Of a DNA stretch of 22,092 nucleotides, positions 14,307 to 22,092 are shown one piece after another. The stretch's first letter is position 1. Every line of letters starts with the position of its first letter. This DNA is from DASPRG01 sp963796125 (GTDB taxonomy: Bacteria; Nitrospirota; Thermodesulfovibrionia; Thermodesulfovibrionales; SM23-35), in NCBI GenBank assembly GCA_963796125.1, contig CAWCKM010000002.1, forward strand, positions 1-22,092, written 5' to 3'. The notes beneath the pieces were generated by a model. That model searched no databases. It was given only the letters and a program-made list of their open reading frames with translations, and was not told the origin of the DNA. The position numbers and the translations under genes are program-made.

Positions 14307-16129
14307 TGAAACGGGTTCTCCTCAAAAGAGTCTTCTTCTTATATTTTATTTTAGCTTCTGTCTTGATTGTTGTCCTTGGTGAATATCTCTCAAGCACAAT
14401 CAGAAATAATTACCTCTCAAAACTGCAGGAAGAATCTGACTATACAAAGCCGTTTGATTGCTGAAGACGTCCCTTTGTCTTTTGGAGATAATCTTGATGA
14501 TTTCTGCAAGAGATATAAGGAAAAGACAGGAGCGAGAATAACAATCATCGATAGCTCCGGACGTGTTTTGGGAGACTCTGATGAACCTTCCTCTCTTATG
14601 GAAAATCATTCAAACAGACCGGAACTAATAGAGGCTGAAGCAAGCGGTATCGGCAGTTCTATCAGGTTCAGTAAAACATTGCAAAAGGATCTTTTCTATC
14701 TCGCAATTTCAGTCACGAAGGACTCAGAAAAAAGATTCCTCAGGATGTCTGTGCCTCTTCATGATATTGATGTAGCAGTCCGAAAGATAAAGATTCAAAT
14801 CCTCACAGCATCGTTTGCCTCACTACTGATAGTCTTTCTCATAGGTCTTTTTCAGACTGGAAGAATCGTCAAAGACGATTGAGGAGATTACAGCTTTTTC
14901 ACAAGCAGTTGCCTCGGGGAATTTCAGGAAAAGGCTTTTACCGAAAGGGAAGGATGAGCTTGCGGAACTAACCAGAAATGTGGGCAACTATGTCACAGGA
15001 ACTTCAAAGAAGGCTCGAACAGAGCTGAGGAAGAGAAATACATGATCGAGGCGATTCTCATGAATATGTCTGATGGGTTAATGCTGACGGATCAGAAGGG
15101 CAGAATACTTTTAAGCAATTCGGCTGTAAAGAACCTCTTTGGTATTGAGTCAGGTATTGAGGGCAAGACCGTAATGGAGACCCTGAGGAAGGCAGAATTG
15201 GTTGATCTCATTGATAAGGTGGTTGAAACGAAGGAGACCATATCACGTGAGATTGAGGTAGCATATCCCAAAAGAACTTTTTCTGATGGTCACTGCAGCA
15301 CCTTATTCCAGTAAAAGGGGAGTTATCCGGAGCAGTTTTGGCATTCCATGATATCACAAGACTCAGGCAGCTTGAGGATATGAGAAAAGATTTTGTTGCT
15401 AACGTCTCACATGAGATAAAGACTCCAATTACTGCAATAAAGGGTTTTGCCGAAACCCTTCTTGAAGGAGCTCTTGAAGACAAGGAAAATGCTTATAAGT
15501 TTCTGGAGACGATTAAAAACCACAGTGAACGCTTGAATTCTCTTGTGAGCGATCTACTTACTCTCTCGCGGATAGAGCTCGGAGATATAAAGATAGAAAA
15601 GGAGACGGTTGAATCTTGATAATGTGATAGACACGGTCTTTGAAACCCTGAGAGAGAAGGCCCAGACAAAAGGGCTCTATCTTAAAAAAGAAATATTTCC
15701 TGGTTATCAGGAGGTCAAGGCAGACAGGAATCGATTGATTCAGATACTCCTCAATCTTGTGGACAACGGGATCAAGTTTACAGAAAAAGGAGGAGTGACA
15801 ATAAGAGTTCGAAAGTGCGGAGTTCGGAATGCAGAATAACGCTGACCCCTTAGCAAAGAGAGTCCGGAATCCGATAACTCATCATTCCGCGAGATTTCAT
15901 AGAAATCTCCGTTGAGGATACTGGTATAGGAATTCCCAAAAAGCATCTCTCCCGTCTCGGCGAAAGATTTTATCGGGTAGATAAAGCCCGATCGAGGGAG
16001 CTTGGGGGGACGGGCCTTGGTCTTGCAATCGTCAAGCACCTTGTAAAGGCTCATGGTTGGGAGATGGAGATTGAAAGTATACCTAACAGAGGGACAACAG
16101 TAAAAATAATCATTCCTTCCTTAACCTAA
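14306..16129 (+). pseudogene. PhoR-type membrane sensor histidine kinase, multiply frameshifted
   Basis: Two membrane segments (VFFLYFILASVLIVVLGEYL at the N terminus; ILTASFASLLIVFLIGLF near 14,800-14,850) flank an extracytoplasmic sensor with RITIIDSSGRVLGDS. Then come HAMP-like sequence, a PAS domain (MSDGLMLTDQKGRILLSN), the H-box VANVSHEIKTPITAIKG, and an ATPase domain with NLVDNGIKFTEKGG, EDTGIGIP and GGTGLGLAIVKHLVKAHG. The homology is complete but spread over three frames, needing removal of single bases near 14,435, 14,874, 14,989, 15,023, 15,272, 15,331 and 15,609, all in the same direction. A repeat-derived insertion at about 15,805-15,900 then adds a stop and another shift. With the regulator it would have formed a PhoB/PhoR-like system, possibly controlling the porin downstream. 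No functional kinase can be made from this sequence as written. Confidence 0.82.
15805..15896 (+). repeat. heptamer tract that interrupts the kinase ATPase domain
   Basis: Clear 7-base units (GAGTTCG AAAGTGC, GGAGTTC GGAATGC) run from 15,805 to 15,839, where the fifth unit supplies a TAA in the kinase frame. Complementary-type units (around GTCCGGAATCC and CATTCCGCGAG) follow. A perfect 8-bp hairpin GAGATTTC-ATA-GAAATCTC (about 15,889-15,907) closes the region just before the kinase frame resumes at EISVEDTGIGIP. Confidence 0.65.
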
Positions 16130-16174
16130 AATTCATCTCTCCTTAATATTCCTGTAACAATCGATCAGCAAAAT

Positions 16175-16222
16175 AACTGAGAACGAGAAATAAGAAATGA
16201 ATTCTTTTTCCAGTTCTCAGTT
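16175..16222. repeat. 10-bp inverted repeat with heptamer periodicity before the porin
   Basis: AACTGAGAAC (16,175-16,184) and GTTCTCAGTT (16,213-16,222) are perfect complements with 28 bases between. The sequence on either side also has a 7-base period (AACTGAG AACGAGA; CAGTTCT CAGTTTG). This is another strand-switching heptamer tract, here intergenic in the porin leader region. A regulator-binding palindrome is the alternative. Confidence 0.6.
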
Positions 16223-16245
16223 TGTAGCTCTTATTTTTCATAAAA

Positions 16246-16251
16246 AGGAGG
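16246..16251 (+). promoter_or_regulatory. Shine-Dalgarno deciding the porin start
   Basis: AGGAGG, seven bases before ATG 16,259 but only one base before ATG 16,253. The start at 16,259, which opens a standard signal peptide, is therefore preferred. Confidence 0.75.
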
Positions 16252-16258
16252 TATGTGT

Positions 16259-17596
16259 ATGAAAAGTAGGTTGTCTGTTTTTGTCTTATGTTTATGTGCA
16301 GTGCTGATCTTGGCAGTAACGGCAGTAGCTGCAGAGATCAAAGACCCGATTCTCAAAAAGCTGGTAGAAAAGGGTATTCTTACACCAGAAGAGGCCATCA
16401 CAGTAATGCAGGAGATGGAAAAGGAAACAGCGGGAAAAGAAAAAGAGGTTGAACAAAAAGTAGAACAAAAAATTGAAAAGAAAGTTACTGAGACTATGCC
16501 AGAAGATACAAAAGATCTTGGTAGTATTGCCAAGGCCCTCAAAGGGTTCAAATTCGGACTCTTATGGTATCTCTCCTATCAGAATGGTGAGACAGGTGAC
16601 ACTGATAGATGGCGAAGGATACAGTCAGTTTGCCATCAAAAGGGGTTATTTCAGGGTAACAAAGGAGTTTCTCCCATGGTTCGCTGCGCACATGACTTTT
16701 GATGTAACAACCGTGAAAGATCCGGAGGATGATCCGGAGATGAAGCCAAATAATCTTGACGGATCTATCGCTGTAAGGATTAAATATGCCTATGGAAAGT
16801 TCAACCTTCCTGATTTCGCATTCTTTACGAAACCTTACTTTGAAGTAGGTGTTGTCCATATGCCATGGCTTGATTTTGAAGAGCATGTGAACTGGTACCG
16901 CTGCCAGGATACGATGTTCATGGAGAGGAACGGATTATTTAATTCGGCAGACATCGGGCTAACCTTCACCAGTTTATTCGGTGGTGAAATGCCAAAAGAA
17001 TACCAGGAGAAGGTCAATAACGCCTATGCAGGCCGCTATGGAAGCATGTCTGCAGGAATCTACAATGGTGGTGGATACCATGCCTCCGAAAAAAATCAGA
17101 ACAAGGCGCTGGAGGGAAGATTGACTATCAGACCTTGCCTGACATTGTTCCCGGTCTTCAGTTCTCCTACTTCGGAATCACCGGAAAAGGTAATAAGAGA
17201 CACCAATCCTGACTGGACAGTGAATCATGGATTCGTGAGCTTTGAGCATGAGTATGTTGTCCTGACAGGGCAGTATTATGGGGCAAGGGCAACCAGAAAG
17301 GTGCTAATGAGAATGAGAAAGATGGCTATTCTTTCTTTGCCGAATTGAAACTCTATAATATGTTTAAAGGCCCCCTTAACAGATTCAGCATAATCGGAAG
17401 ATACGACCGTTTTGACCAGGACACGAATGATGACGATGATGATGACGTAAGTACAAGGTATATTGCGGGTGTTGCATATTACCTTGATAAACCGCACAAG
17501 AATATGGTCCTTCTCGACTATGACACTGTGGATTACAAAGAACCCGGCAAGAGTAATGATAAGAGAATCCAGCTAACCCTGCAGGTTGCTCTTTAA
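16259..17596 (+). pseudogene. outer-membrane porin, frameshifted
   Basis: Exported beta-barrel porin. A signal peptide (KSRLSVFVLCLCAVLILAV..., cleavage probably after AVAA) is followed by a short segment IKDPILKKLVEKGILTPEEA, a Lys/Glu coiled coil (about 50-80), and a barrel of alternating aromatic strands (FKFGLLWYLSYQNG; AAHMTFDVT; GSIAVRIKYAYGKF; VSFEHEYVVLTGQYY; FSIIGRYDRFDQD; IQLTLQVAL ending near the stop). Four single-base changes are needed to keep the barrel in frame: an extra base at about 16,607, a missing base at about 17,116, an extra base at about 17,198 and a missing base at about 17,279. They cancel, so start and stop are in the same frame. Its place behind a PhoB/PhoR-like pair makes an anion (perhaps phosphate) porin possible, but substrate is not shown by sequence. 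Confidence 0.78.
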
Positions 17597-17627
17597 AGCC
17601 CCAATAAAGAGCTCTGCTAACCCTCTG

Positions 17628-17652
17628 CCCTCCCTTCGGGGAGGGTTTTTTT
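17628..17652 (+). terminator. Rho-independent terminator of the porin transcript
   Basis: CCCTCCC (17,628-17,634), TTCG tetraloop, GGGAGGG (17,639-17,645), then seven T. Starts 32 bases after the porin stop. A textbook intrinsic terminator. Confidence 0.93.
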
Positions 17653-17732
17653 AAAATTCTGTTTTGAACGAATGATTCAGACATTGTTCAAACATTTACT
17701 AAGAAATTCATGAATGAGACCGCATTCTTGTC

Positions 17733-17932
17733 ATTCCCCGGCTTGGAGCTGTGTCGAATTGTCATTCTGAGGCCCAAGCCGAAGAATCTCAGTCTTATAA
17801 CGCGTTGATATTCGTGAGATTCTTCGGCTTGGTTCAGAGATGGACAAATTCACATTTCAAGTAATTGCGACACAGTCTCTTGACCGGGGAATCCAGAAAT
17901 CCGCTGGATGCCCGATTAAGACCGTCGGGCAT
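17733..17932. repeat. nested palindromic intergenic repeat, about 200 bp
   Basis: Three levels of pairing are visible. Outer: ATTCCCCGG (17,733-17,741) with CCGGGGAAT (17,884-17,892). Middle: CTGTGTCGAATT (17,749-17,760) with AATTGCGACACAG (17,863-17,875), one base bulged. Inner: a perfect 18-bp inverted repeat (17,774-17,791 with 17,815-17,832; key CCGAAGAATC/GATTCTTCGG). A separate 8-bp stem ATGCCCGA/TCGGGCAT lies at 17,908-17,932. No coding potential; likely a non-autonomous repeat unrelated to the C/G-rich family at 4.3, 4.7 and 8.7 kb. It fills the 355-base gap between porin and methyltransferase, together with the terminator. Confidence 0.8.
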
Positions 17933-17952
17933 GACGTGCATGACCCCACTCA

Positions 17953-18438
17953 CTATTTATCTATCCTCTTCTTTCCCAACAACACAGCATAACTTCGTCG
18001 TATTGCCAGGTCATTGATTACTTCAAAACCCACGCTTCGGGCGATGGATATGGTTTTGTCAAAAGCAGCCTTTGACACATGCATTTTTGGTTCGGCAATC
18101 AAGAGCTTACCTACCTCTTTCATTGCGTGACCTATTTCCGACAACAACCGTTCTTTATCAGGCGCCTCATGGACTACCGCAAAGGCCAGAGCGAAATCGA
18201 TCTTTCCTGCGATATCATGTAACATGAGAGAATTCTTCTGACATATGCGCGCATCGATTCTATCTAACAACCCGGCTTTTTTAGATCGCCTGAGAAGGCC
18301 TTTAATCATTCTTGCTTGTAAATCAACACATACAACTCGGCCTGTTTCACCAACCAGCCTCGCAATTGGTAAAGAAAAAAATCCCATTCCACATCCAACA
18401 TCCAGGACATTCATTCCTTCCCTTAAGTTAGCTGTCAT
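17953..18438 (-). CDS. class I SAM-dependent methyltransferase, short at the N terminus
   Basis: A 161-residue Rossmann-fold methyltransferase. Motif I is VLDVGCGMGFFSLPIA (about 11-26), motif II GRVVCVDLQ (about 33-41), an acidic motif IDARICQKN follows, and post-motif sequence FALAFAVVHEAPDKERLLSEI and GKLLIAEPK completes the core. The acceptor substrate is not identifiable. Related small methyltransferases usually have 20-40 residues before motif I; here only about 10 precede it. The frame continues upstream without a stop for 11 codons (YSIDQRILNLL) but has no start codon and then meets TGA, so the 5' end may be truncated or lost to a frameshift. There is no good Shine-Dalgarno before the ATG. 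The gene abuts the palindromic repeat at its 3' end. Confidence 0.7.
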   Translation of the reverse strand: MTANLREGMNVLDVGCGMGFFSLPIARLVGETGRVVCVDLQARMIKGLLRRSKKAGLLDRIDARICQKNSLMLHDIAGKIDFALAFAVVHEAPDKERLLSEIGHAMKEVGKLLIAEPKMHVSKAAFDKTISIARSVGFEVINDLAIRRSYAVLLGKKRIDK

Positions 18439-18549
18439 AAGTAGATTCAGTATCCTTTGATCAATGGAGTATCAATTATCACGGATCTGAAAGAGGTATA
18501 ATTAAATTAGAATGCTAATTATTATTTTTGTAGTCGGACACATAAATAT

Positions 18550-19681
18550 ATGTTTTTGTTAAAAGGACTGATCATCTATTTGCCGCTTAATTTTTATGTC
18601 TGTTTGCGAATCAGAAAACTATTTGTAAACACAAAGTACAAAAACATATTTACAGTTCTATTTATAATCACAGTCCTTTATTTTCCCCTTACAGAGTTCC
18701 TTTCTCATTCATCAACATTGGGTAGTTCATGGGTAAAATATCTTCTGGTTCCAGGCTACTATTCATTGCCTTTTTTGTTGTACCTTTTTCTGCTGGTATT
18801 ACTATCGGACATTGTTATTTGGATAAGCAGAAAGATAAAAATCCTTGCTCCAGAAACAATGAATAGCCAAAATTTCCGTATCAGCCGTCTCTGCATTTTA
18901 TTTGTTGTTCCGCTCATTATTATCATTATCGGGTCAATGAATAATAATTATATTAGGGTCAGCCAATATGCTATTGAAGTTCCCAGAAAAACATCGGAAA
19001 TAACTCGATTGAGAATTGCTTTTGCAGCGGATTTCCATCTCAGAGAAGCGACCAATACACAGATTCTGCAGGAAGTTGTAACAAAAATAAATTCACTCAA
19101 ATCCAGATGTTCTTTTGATTTGCGGGGACGTGCTTGAAGGTGACCGCCATGGTGAAGAGACAGATAGGTTTGAAGAACTGTTTCGGCAGATTAAGACAAA
19201 ATATGGAGTATTTGCTGTGCCGGGAAATCATGAAATGCACGGGGGAGGCAAAAGAGACTTTTTTATTAATTCCGACATAACACTTTTGGAGGATAAAGTT
19301 CAATTAATAGACCGGGCATTTTATCTTGTCGGAAGAAATGATGGACATGGCTTACAACGAAAATCACTTGATGAACTTTTGATTCATATACAAGACAGTT
19401 TACCTGTGATTTTACTTGATCATCGCCCCATAGATATCGACCGAGTCAGCAAAAGTATTGTTGATATCCAACTTTCAGGCCATACACATAACGGACAGTT
19501 ATTTCCAATCAATTTTATTGTTCGTAACCTCTATGAACTGAGCTGGGGGTATATGAAAAAAAATCATACACATTTCTTTGTTACCAGCGGCTTACAGACT
19601 TGGGGACCTCGTATCAGAACTGCAGGAGTTTCAGAAATTGGCATGCTAAACGTTTTTTTTAGCGACAGTAATTTGCCTTAG
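18550..19681 (+). pseudogene. membrane-anchored metallophosphoesterase (YkuE/YaeI-like), one frameshift
   Basis: Four N-terminal membrane segments (about 3-20, 32-52, 62-93 and 112-132) precede a calcineurin-like phosphoesterase domain on the far side of the membrane. Metal-binding motifs appear in order: AADFHL, ICGDVLEGD, VPGNHEMHGG, LLDHRP and LSGHTHNGQLFP. One extra T near 19,102 (in CTCAAATCC) splits the gene: removing it turns the junction into LKPDVLLICGDVLEGD, as expected in the family. As written, the first product stops at 19,137 without the GD, GNHE and GHTH motifs. A weak internal ATG at 19,115 lies in the second frame. A TATAAT at 18,497-18,502 may be a -10. Family members hydrolyse phosphodiester or lipid pyrophosphate substrates; the substrate here is unknown. 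Confidence 0.82.
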
Positions 19682-19877
19682 ATGCCTTCATTTTACTGAA
19701 CCACTTGATATAATCTATAAAAAAGATGAGATCATAGGAAATTTCTGCTATCATGCAACTCAATGCTCAAAATTTGCTTGCCTGGTTGATTACCTCATGC
19801 AATAGATATAAATCATTTGGATAATCACATGCACACATACATTGTATTACAAGGAATATTTTGGGTATCATACAAAT

Positions 19878-20309
19878 ATGAAAATTTCAGCATCAATAAA
19901 ATACAGAAACCTCTTTATTCTTGTCACTATTTGCTGTGTTTTATGCCTTTCCCCTCTTGCTGACATACATCTCGAAGGCAGCGCTGAAACGAGAAGTTAT
20001 ATTCATGGACAAGAGCACAACGAGACAATCTTCTCAGTGCTCATACATGAACTACTTTTTACCCAACTGCAGCACACACTCGATCATGTAACCCTTGGGT
20101 TCTCTCATCGAGATTTAAAGGCAAACAAGAGCATCTCTCCTAAAGGAAAGACATCCACATCCTATCCGCAGGTTGTCTGCAACTCTAATTCCCAAACGAT
20201 CACCGGACACCTTTTGAAAGGTGTAGCACTTCTACATGATCATAAAAGAGTAGAAGGCATATTTTTCCAAAAATATTCTGGACTTTCTCCTCCCTTCCTC
20301 TTTTGCTAA
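19878..20309 (+). CDS. small exported protein, function unknown
   Basis: About 143 residues with an N-terminal signal sequence (KYRNLFILVTICCVLCLSPLA). The mature part is rich in His (HGQEHNE; LQHTLDHVTLGFSHRD; LLHDHKRVEG) and ends in an aromatic tail, FFQKYSGLSPPFLFC. I recognise no named domain. The histidine clusters, export signal and metal-related neighbours (zinc ribbon and P-type ATPase downstream) suggest a periplasmic metal-binding role, which is inference only. An in-frame TTG 12 codons earlier (19,842) is possible, but the ATG puts the hydrophobic stretch at the usual distance. No clear Shine-Dalgarno. Confidence 0.55.
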   Translation: MKISASIKYRNLFILVTICCVLCLSPLADIHLEGSAETRSYIHGQEHNETIFSVLIHELLFTQLQHTLDHVTLGFSHRDLKANKSISPKGKTSTSYPQVVCNSNSQTITGHLLKGVALLHDHKRVEGIFFQKYSGLSPPFLFC

Positions 20310-20402
20310 TCTCATAATTTTTGCTGTATGCTGGCTTTTCATTGAGGCCGAGATATATCAAAAAGTTCTTATTTAAATTTCTTTTTTATAGGAGGTTTTT
20401 AT

Positions 20403-20681
20403 ATGAAATGCCCCGTATGTAATGTTGATTTGGTGATGTCCGAAAGGCAGGGAATCGAGATTGATTATTGCCCACAGTGCAGGGGTGTATGGCTGGACCG
20501 AGGAGAGCTTGATAAAATAATCGAGCGGTCACAAACAATGCCTGCGGAAACATACCCAGGGAGGGGAGAGAACATTGAAGACAGCAGACATTATAAAGAC
20601 AAGCATCACGAAGCTGAGCATGGTGGATATGGTCATAAAGGGCATAAACGCAAGTCGTTTTTTTCAGAATTGTTTGACTGA
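20403..20681 (+). CDS. zinc-ribbon (TFIIB-type) small protein
   Basis: A 92-residue cytoplasmic protein. The first 45 residues form a zf-TFIIB-like ribbon: CPVC near the N terminus and CPQC at about 23-26, followed by RGVWLDRGELDKII, the usual signature. The C-terminal half is hydrophilic and rich in His/Lys/Gly (KDKHHEAEHGGYGHKGHKRK), possibly a second metal-binding stretch, ending FFSELFD. A strong ribosome-binding site, AGGAGG at 20,390-20,395, is seven bases before the ATG. The P-type ATPase follows after 15 bases in the same reading frame. Members of this family have no well-defined function. Confidence 0.85.
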   Translation: MKCPVCNVDLVMSERQGIEIDYCPQCRGVWLDRGELDKIIERSQTMPAETYPGRGENIEDSRHYKDKHHEAEHGGYGHKGHKRKSFFSELFD

Positions 20682-20696
20682 AAAAGGGAAAAGAAC

Positions 20697-22092
20697 TTGT
20701 TTAAAACTGATTTCGATATAAACAGATTTCCCGGGCTTTTTGAGGCAGAAGCCTCAGCGAGGCTGAAGAAAGAAGGATACAACGAACTTCCCTCCAGTAA
20801 GAAACGGAGCATTTTTGCTATTGCTCTTGATGTTGTCAAAGAGCCCATGTTCATCCTTCTTATCGCCGGAGGAGCCATTTACCTTCTCCTCGGAGATGTC
20901 CGGGAAGCGTTTATGTTGCTCGGTTTCGTATTTTTTGTCATGGGCATTACACTCTATCAGGAGCGCAAGACAGAACGGGCACTTGAGGCGTTACGCGATC
21001 TGGCAAGTCCCCGAGCGTTAGTCATAAGAAATGGTGCGCAGAAAAGGATACCAGGGCGTGAAGTGGTAAGAGGCGATATTATGGTACTTTCAGAGGGGGA
21101 TCGTGTACCGGCTGATGCTGTTGTCCTTTCTTGTGTAAACCTTTCTGTAGACGAGTCTCTGCTCACTGGCGAATCGGTTCCAGTACGTAAATCATCTTCC
21201 AAAGACATAATGCAAATGTCCCGTCCGGGAGGTGATGACCTTCCTTTTGTCTTCTCGGGTACTTTAGTCGTTCAGGGCTTCGGAATTGCTCAAGTGCAGG
21301 CAATCGGAATCAATACAGAGATTGGGAAGATAGGCACTGCCCTTAAGATGATTGAACCTGAAGAAACCCTGCTGCAGAAAGAGATCAGAAAACTTGTACG
21401 TAGACTCGCTTTTATCGGGCTGTCACTATGCGCTCTCGTCGTATTTGCGTATGCGCTTACAAAGGGCAATTGGCTAAACGGATTCCTTGCCGGAATAACC
21501 CTTGCCATGGCGGTGCTTCCGGAAGAGTTCCCTGTGGTTCTCACCATCTTTCTTGCACTCGGGGCATGGAGGATTTCACAGAAGCGTGTATTGACCAGAA
21601 GGGTACCGGCAGTAGAAACTCTCGGTTCAGCCTCCGTCCTGTGTGTAGATAAGACCGGGACTCTTACCTTAAATCAGATGTCTGTGAGAAAGATCTTTTC
21701 CAGAGGAGAATTTTTTGATCTCACTAATCGCAAAGAAACACTCCCTGACAATCTACACGAAATAGTGGAATTCAGCATACTCGCAAGCCAGAAAGACCCA
21801 TTCGATCCCATGGAGAAGGCCTTAAGGGAGCTTGGTAAAAGAACTCTTACCAATACTGAACATCTTCATGATGATTGGACTTTGGTAGAGGAGTATCCAC
21901 TCTCTCCTAAACTGCTTGCCATGTCTCGCGTCTGGAAATCGCCTGTGAATGACAGCTATATCATTGCAGCAAAAGGCTCTCCCGAGGCTATAGCCGATGT
22001 ATGTCATCTCGATGATAACCAAATGCAGAGCCTGGCTGAGCACATTGACACCATGGCAAAAGAAGGGCTAAGGGTTATCGGGGTAGCCAGTT
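20697..22092 (+). CDS. P-type cation-transporting ATPase, partial (runs off the window)
   Basis: P-type ion pump; 465 residues are visible and the 3' end lies beyond the window. A cation-ATPase N-terminal domain (FPGLFEAEASARLKKEGYNE) is followed by two membrane helices, the actuator domain with TGES at 157-160, a second helix pair, the membrane motif LPEEFPVVLT (PEEFP 275-279), and the phosphorylation motif DKTGTLT with Asp318. The visible nucleotide-binding part includes KGSPEAI. PEEFP, rather than CPC/CPX, argues against a heavy-metal P1B pump and for the P2-like group (Ca2+ or another hard cation); ion unproven. Start: TTG 20,697, with AGGGA about seven bases upstream, because the N-terminal domain begins there and the next in-frame ATG (near 20,848) would remove it. 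It is in the same frame as the zinc-ribbon gene, with one TGA and 15 bases between them. Confidence 0.88.
   Translation, partial: MFKTDFDINRFPGLFEAEASARLKKEGYNELPSSKKRSIFAIALDVVKEPMFILLIAGGAIYLLLGDVREAFMLLGFVFFVMGITLYQERKTERALEALRDLASPRALVIRNGAQKRIPGREVVRGDIMVLSEGDRVPADAVVLSCVNLSVDESLLTGESVPVRKSSSKDIMQMSRPGGDDLPFVFSGTLVVQGFGIAQVQAIGINTEIGKIGTALKMIEPEETLLQKEIRKLVRRLAFIGLSLCALVVFAYALTKGNWLNGFLAGITLAMAVLPEEFPVVLTIFLALGAWRISQKRVLTRRVPAVETLGSASVLCVDKTGTLTLNQMSVRKIFSRGEFFDLTNRKETLPDNLHEIVEFSILASQKDPFDPMEKALRELGKRTLTNTEHLHDDWTLVEEYPLSPKLLAMSRVWKSPVNDSYIIAAKGSPEAIADVCHLDDNQMQSLAEHIDTMAKEGLRVIGVAS

Noticed and set aside
13751..14464. A natural fusion of response regulator and kinase N terminus
   Set aside because: Removing one G at 14,303 gives a normal DRE-TAA end overlapping the kinase ATG (TAATG), which fits the run of extra bases nearby better than a true fusion.
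13795..15611. Programmed +1 frameshifting as the explanation for the kinase shifts
   Set aside because: The sites share no slippery sequence, stop codon or downstream structure that I can see, and nine in one operon is implausible.
20679..20681. Selenocysteine decoding of the zinc-ribbon UGA
   Set aside because: No hairpin at SECIS distance follows, the two proteins are normally separate, and a TTG with a plausible ribosome-binding site starts the ATPase.

Overview
The window reads as a bacterial chromosome segment of moderate, slightly AT-rich composition. The gene set points to an anaerobic or microaerophilic lineage of the Nitrospirota/Desulfobacterota kind: futalosine-pathway menaquinone genes (mqnE, mqnC), pimeloyl-CoA ligase (bioW), a radical SAM/SPASM maturase with a selenocysteine-type target peptide, and G/C-rich palindromic repeats of the type that encode 'PPSPPLSKGG' peptides. 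This placement is inference from gene content; there is no rRNA or other phylogenetic marker in the window. I see no tRNA, CRISPR array or insertion sequence with a transposase.

Layout. 1-3,031: PAS histidine kinase, an uncharacterised multi-pass membrane protein, and a small CDF-like cation transporter, all on +. 3,115-4,113 (-): secreted TPR protein with a C-terminal membrane domain. 4,250-6,601 (+): the menaquinone pair mqnE-mqnC, with mqnE split by a small palindromic element. 6,786-8,607 (-): the most interesting locus. A SPASM radical SAM maturase is preceded by a 92-codon precursor peptide containing two in-frame UGA codons. Both UGAs lie in the same S-G-S-K context and each is followed by a hairpin at SECIS distance. 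Ordinary gene calling misses this peptide. 9,108-10,722 (+): bioW and a diacylglycerol-kinase-family gene. 10,706-11,854 (-): mnmA. 11,909-13,563 (+): aroK-aroB, driven by a promoter that would make an almost leaderless transcript. 13,606-17,596 (+): a PhoB/PhoR-type two-component pair and an outer-membrane porin, all recognisable but carrying many single-base frameshifts. 17,597-17,952: a UUCG-loop terminator and a large nested palindromic repeat. 17,953-18,438 (-): a methyltransferase that looks short at its N terminus. 18,550-22,092 (+): a membrane metallophosphoesterase (one frameshift), a small exported protein, a zinc-ribbon protein, and a P-type cation ATPase that runs off the window.

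Two themes run through the window. First, degenerate tandem repeats of period 7 (one of period 8) occur at gene junctions and inside genes. They add in-frame segments to MqnC, MnmA and the DAG kinase, and break the PhoR-like kinase. Several tracts switch strand in the middle, giving imperfect palindromes. Second, single-base indels are concentrated between about 13.8 and 19.1 kb, while I see none in the rest of the window. This is either local gene decay or locally poor sequence. The selenopeptide call and the palindromic insertion in mqnE do not depend on which explanation is right.
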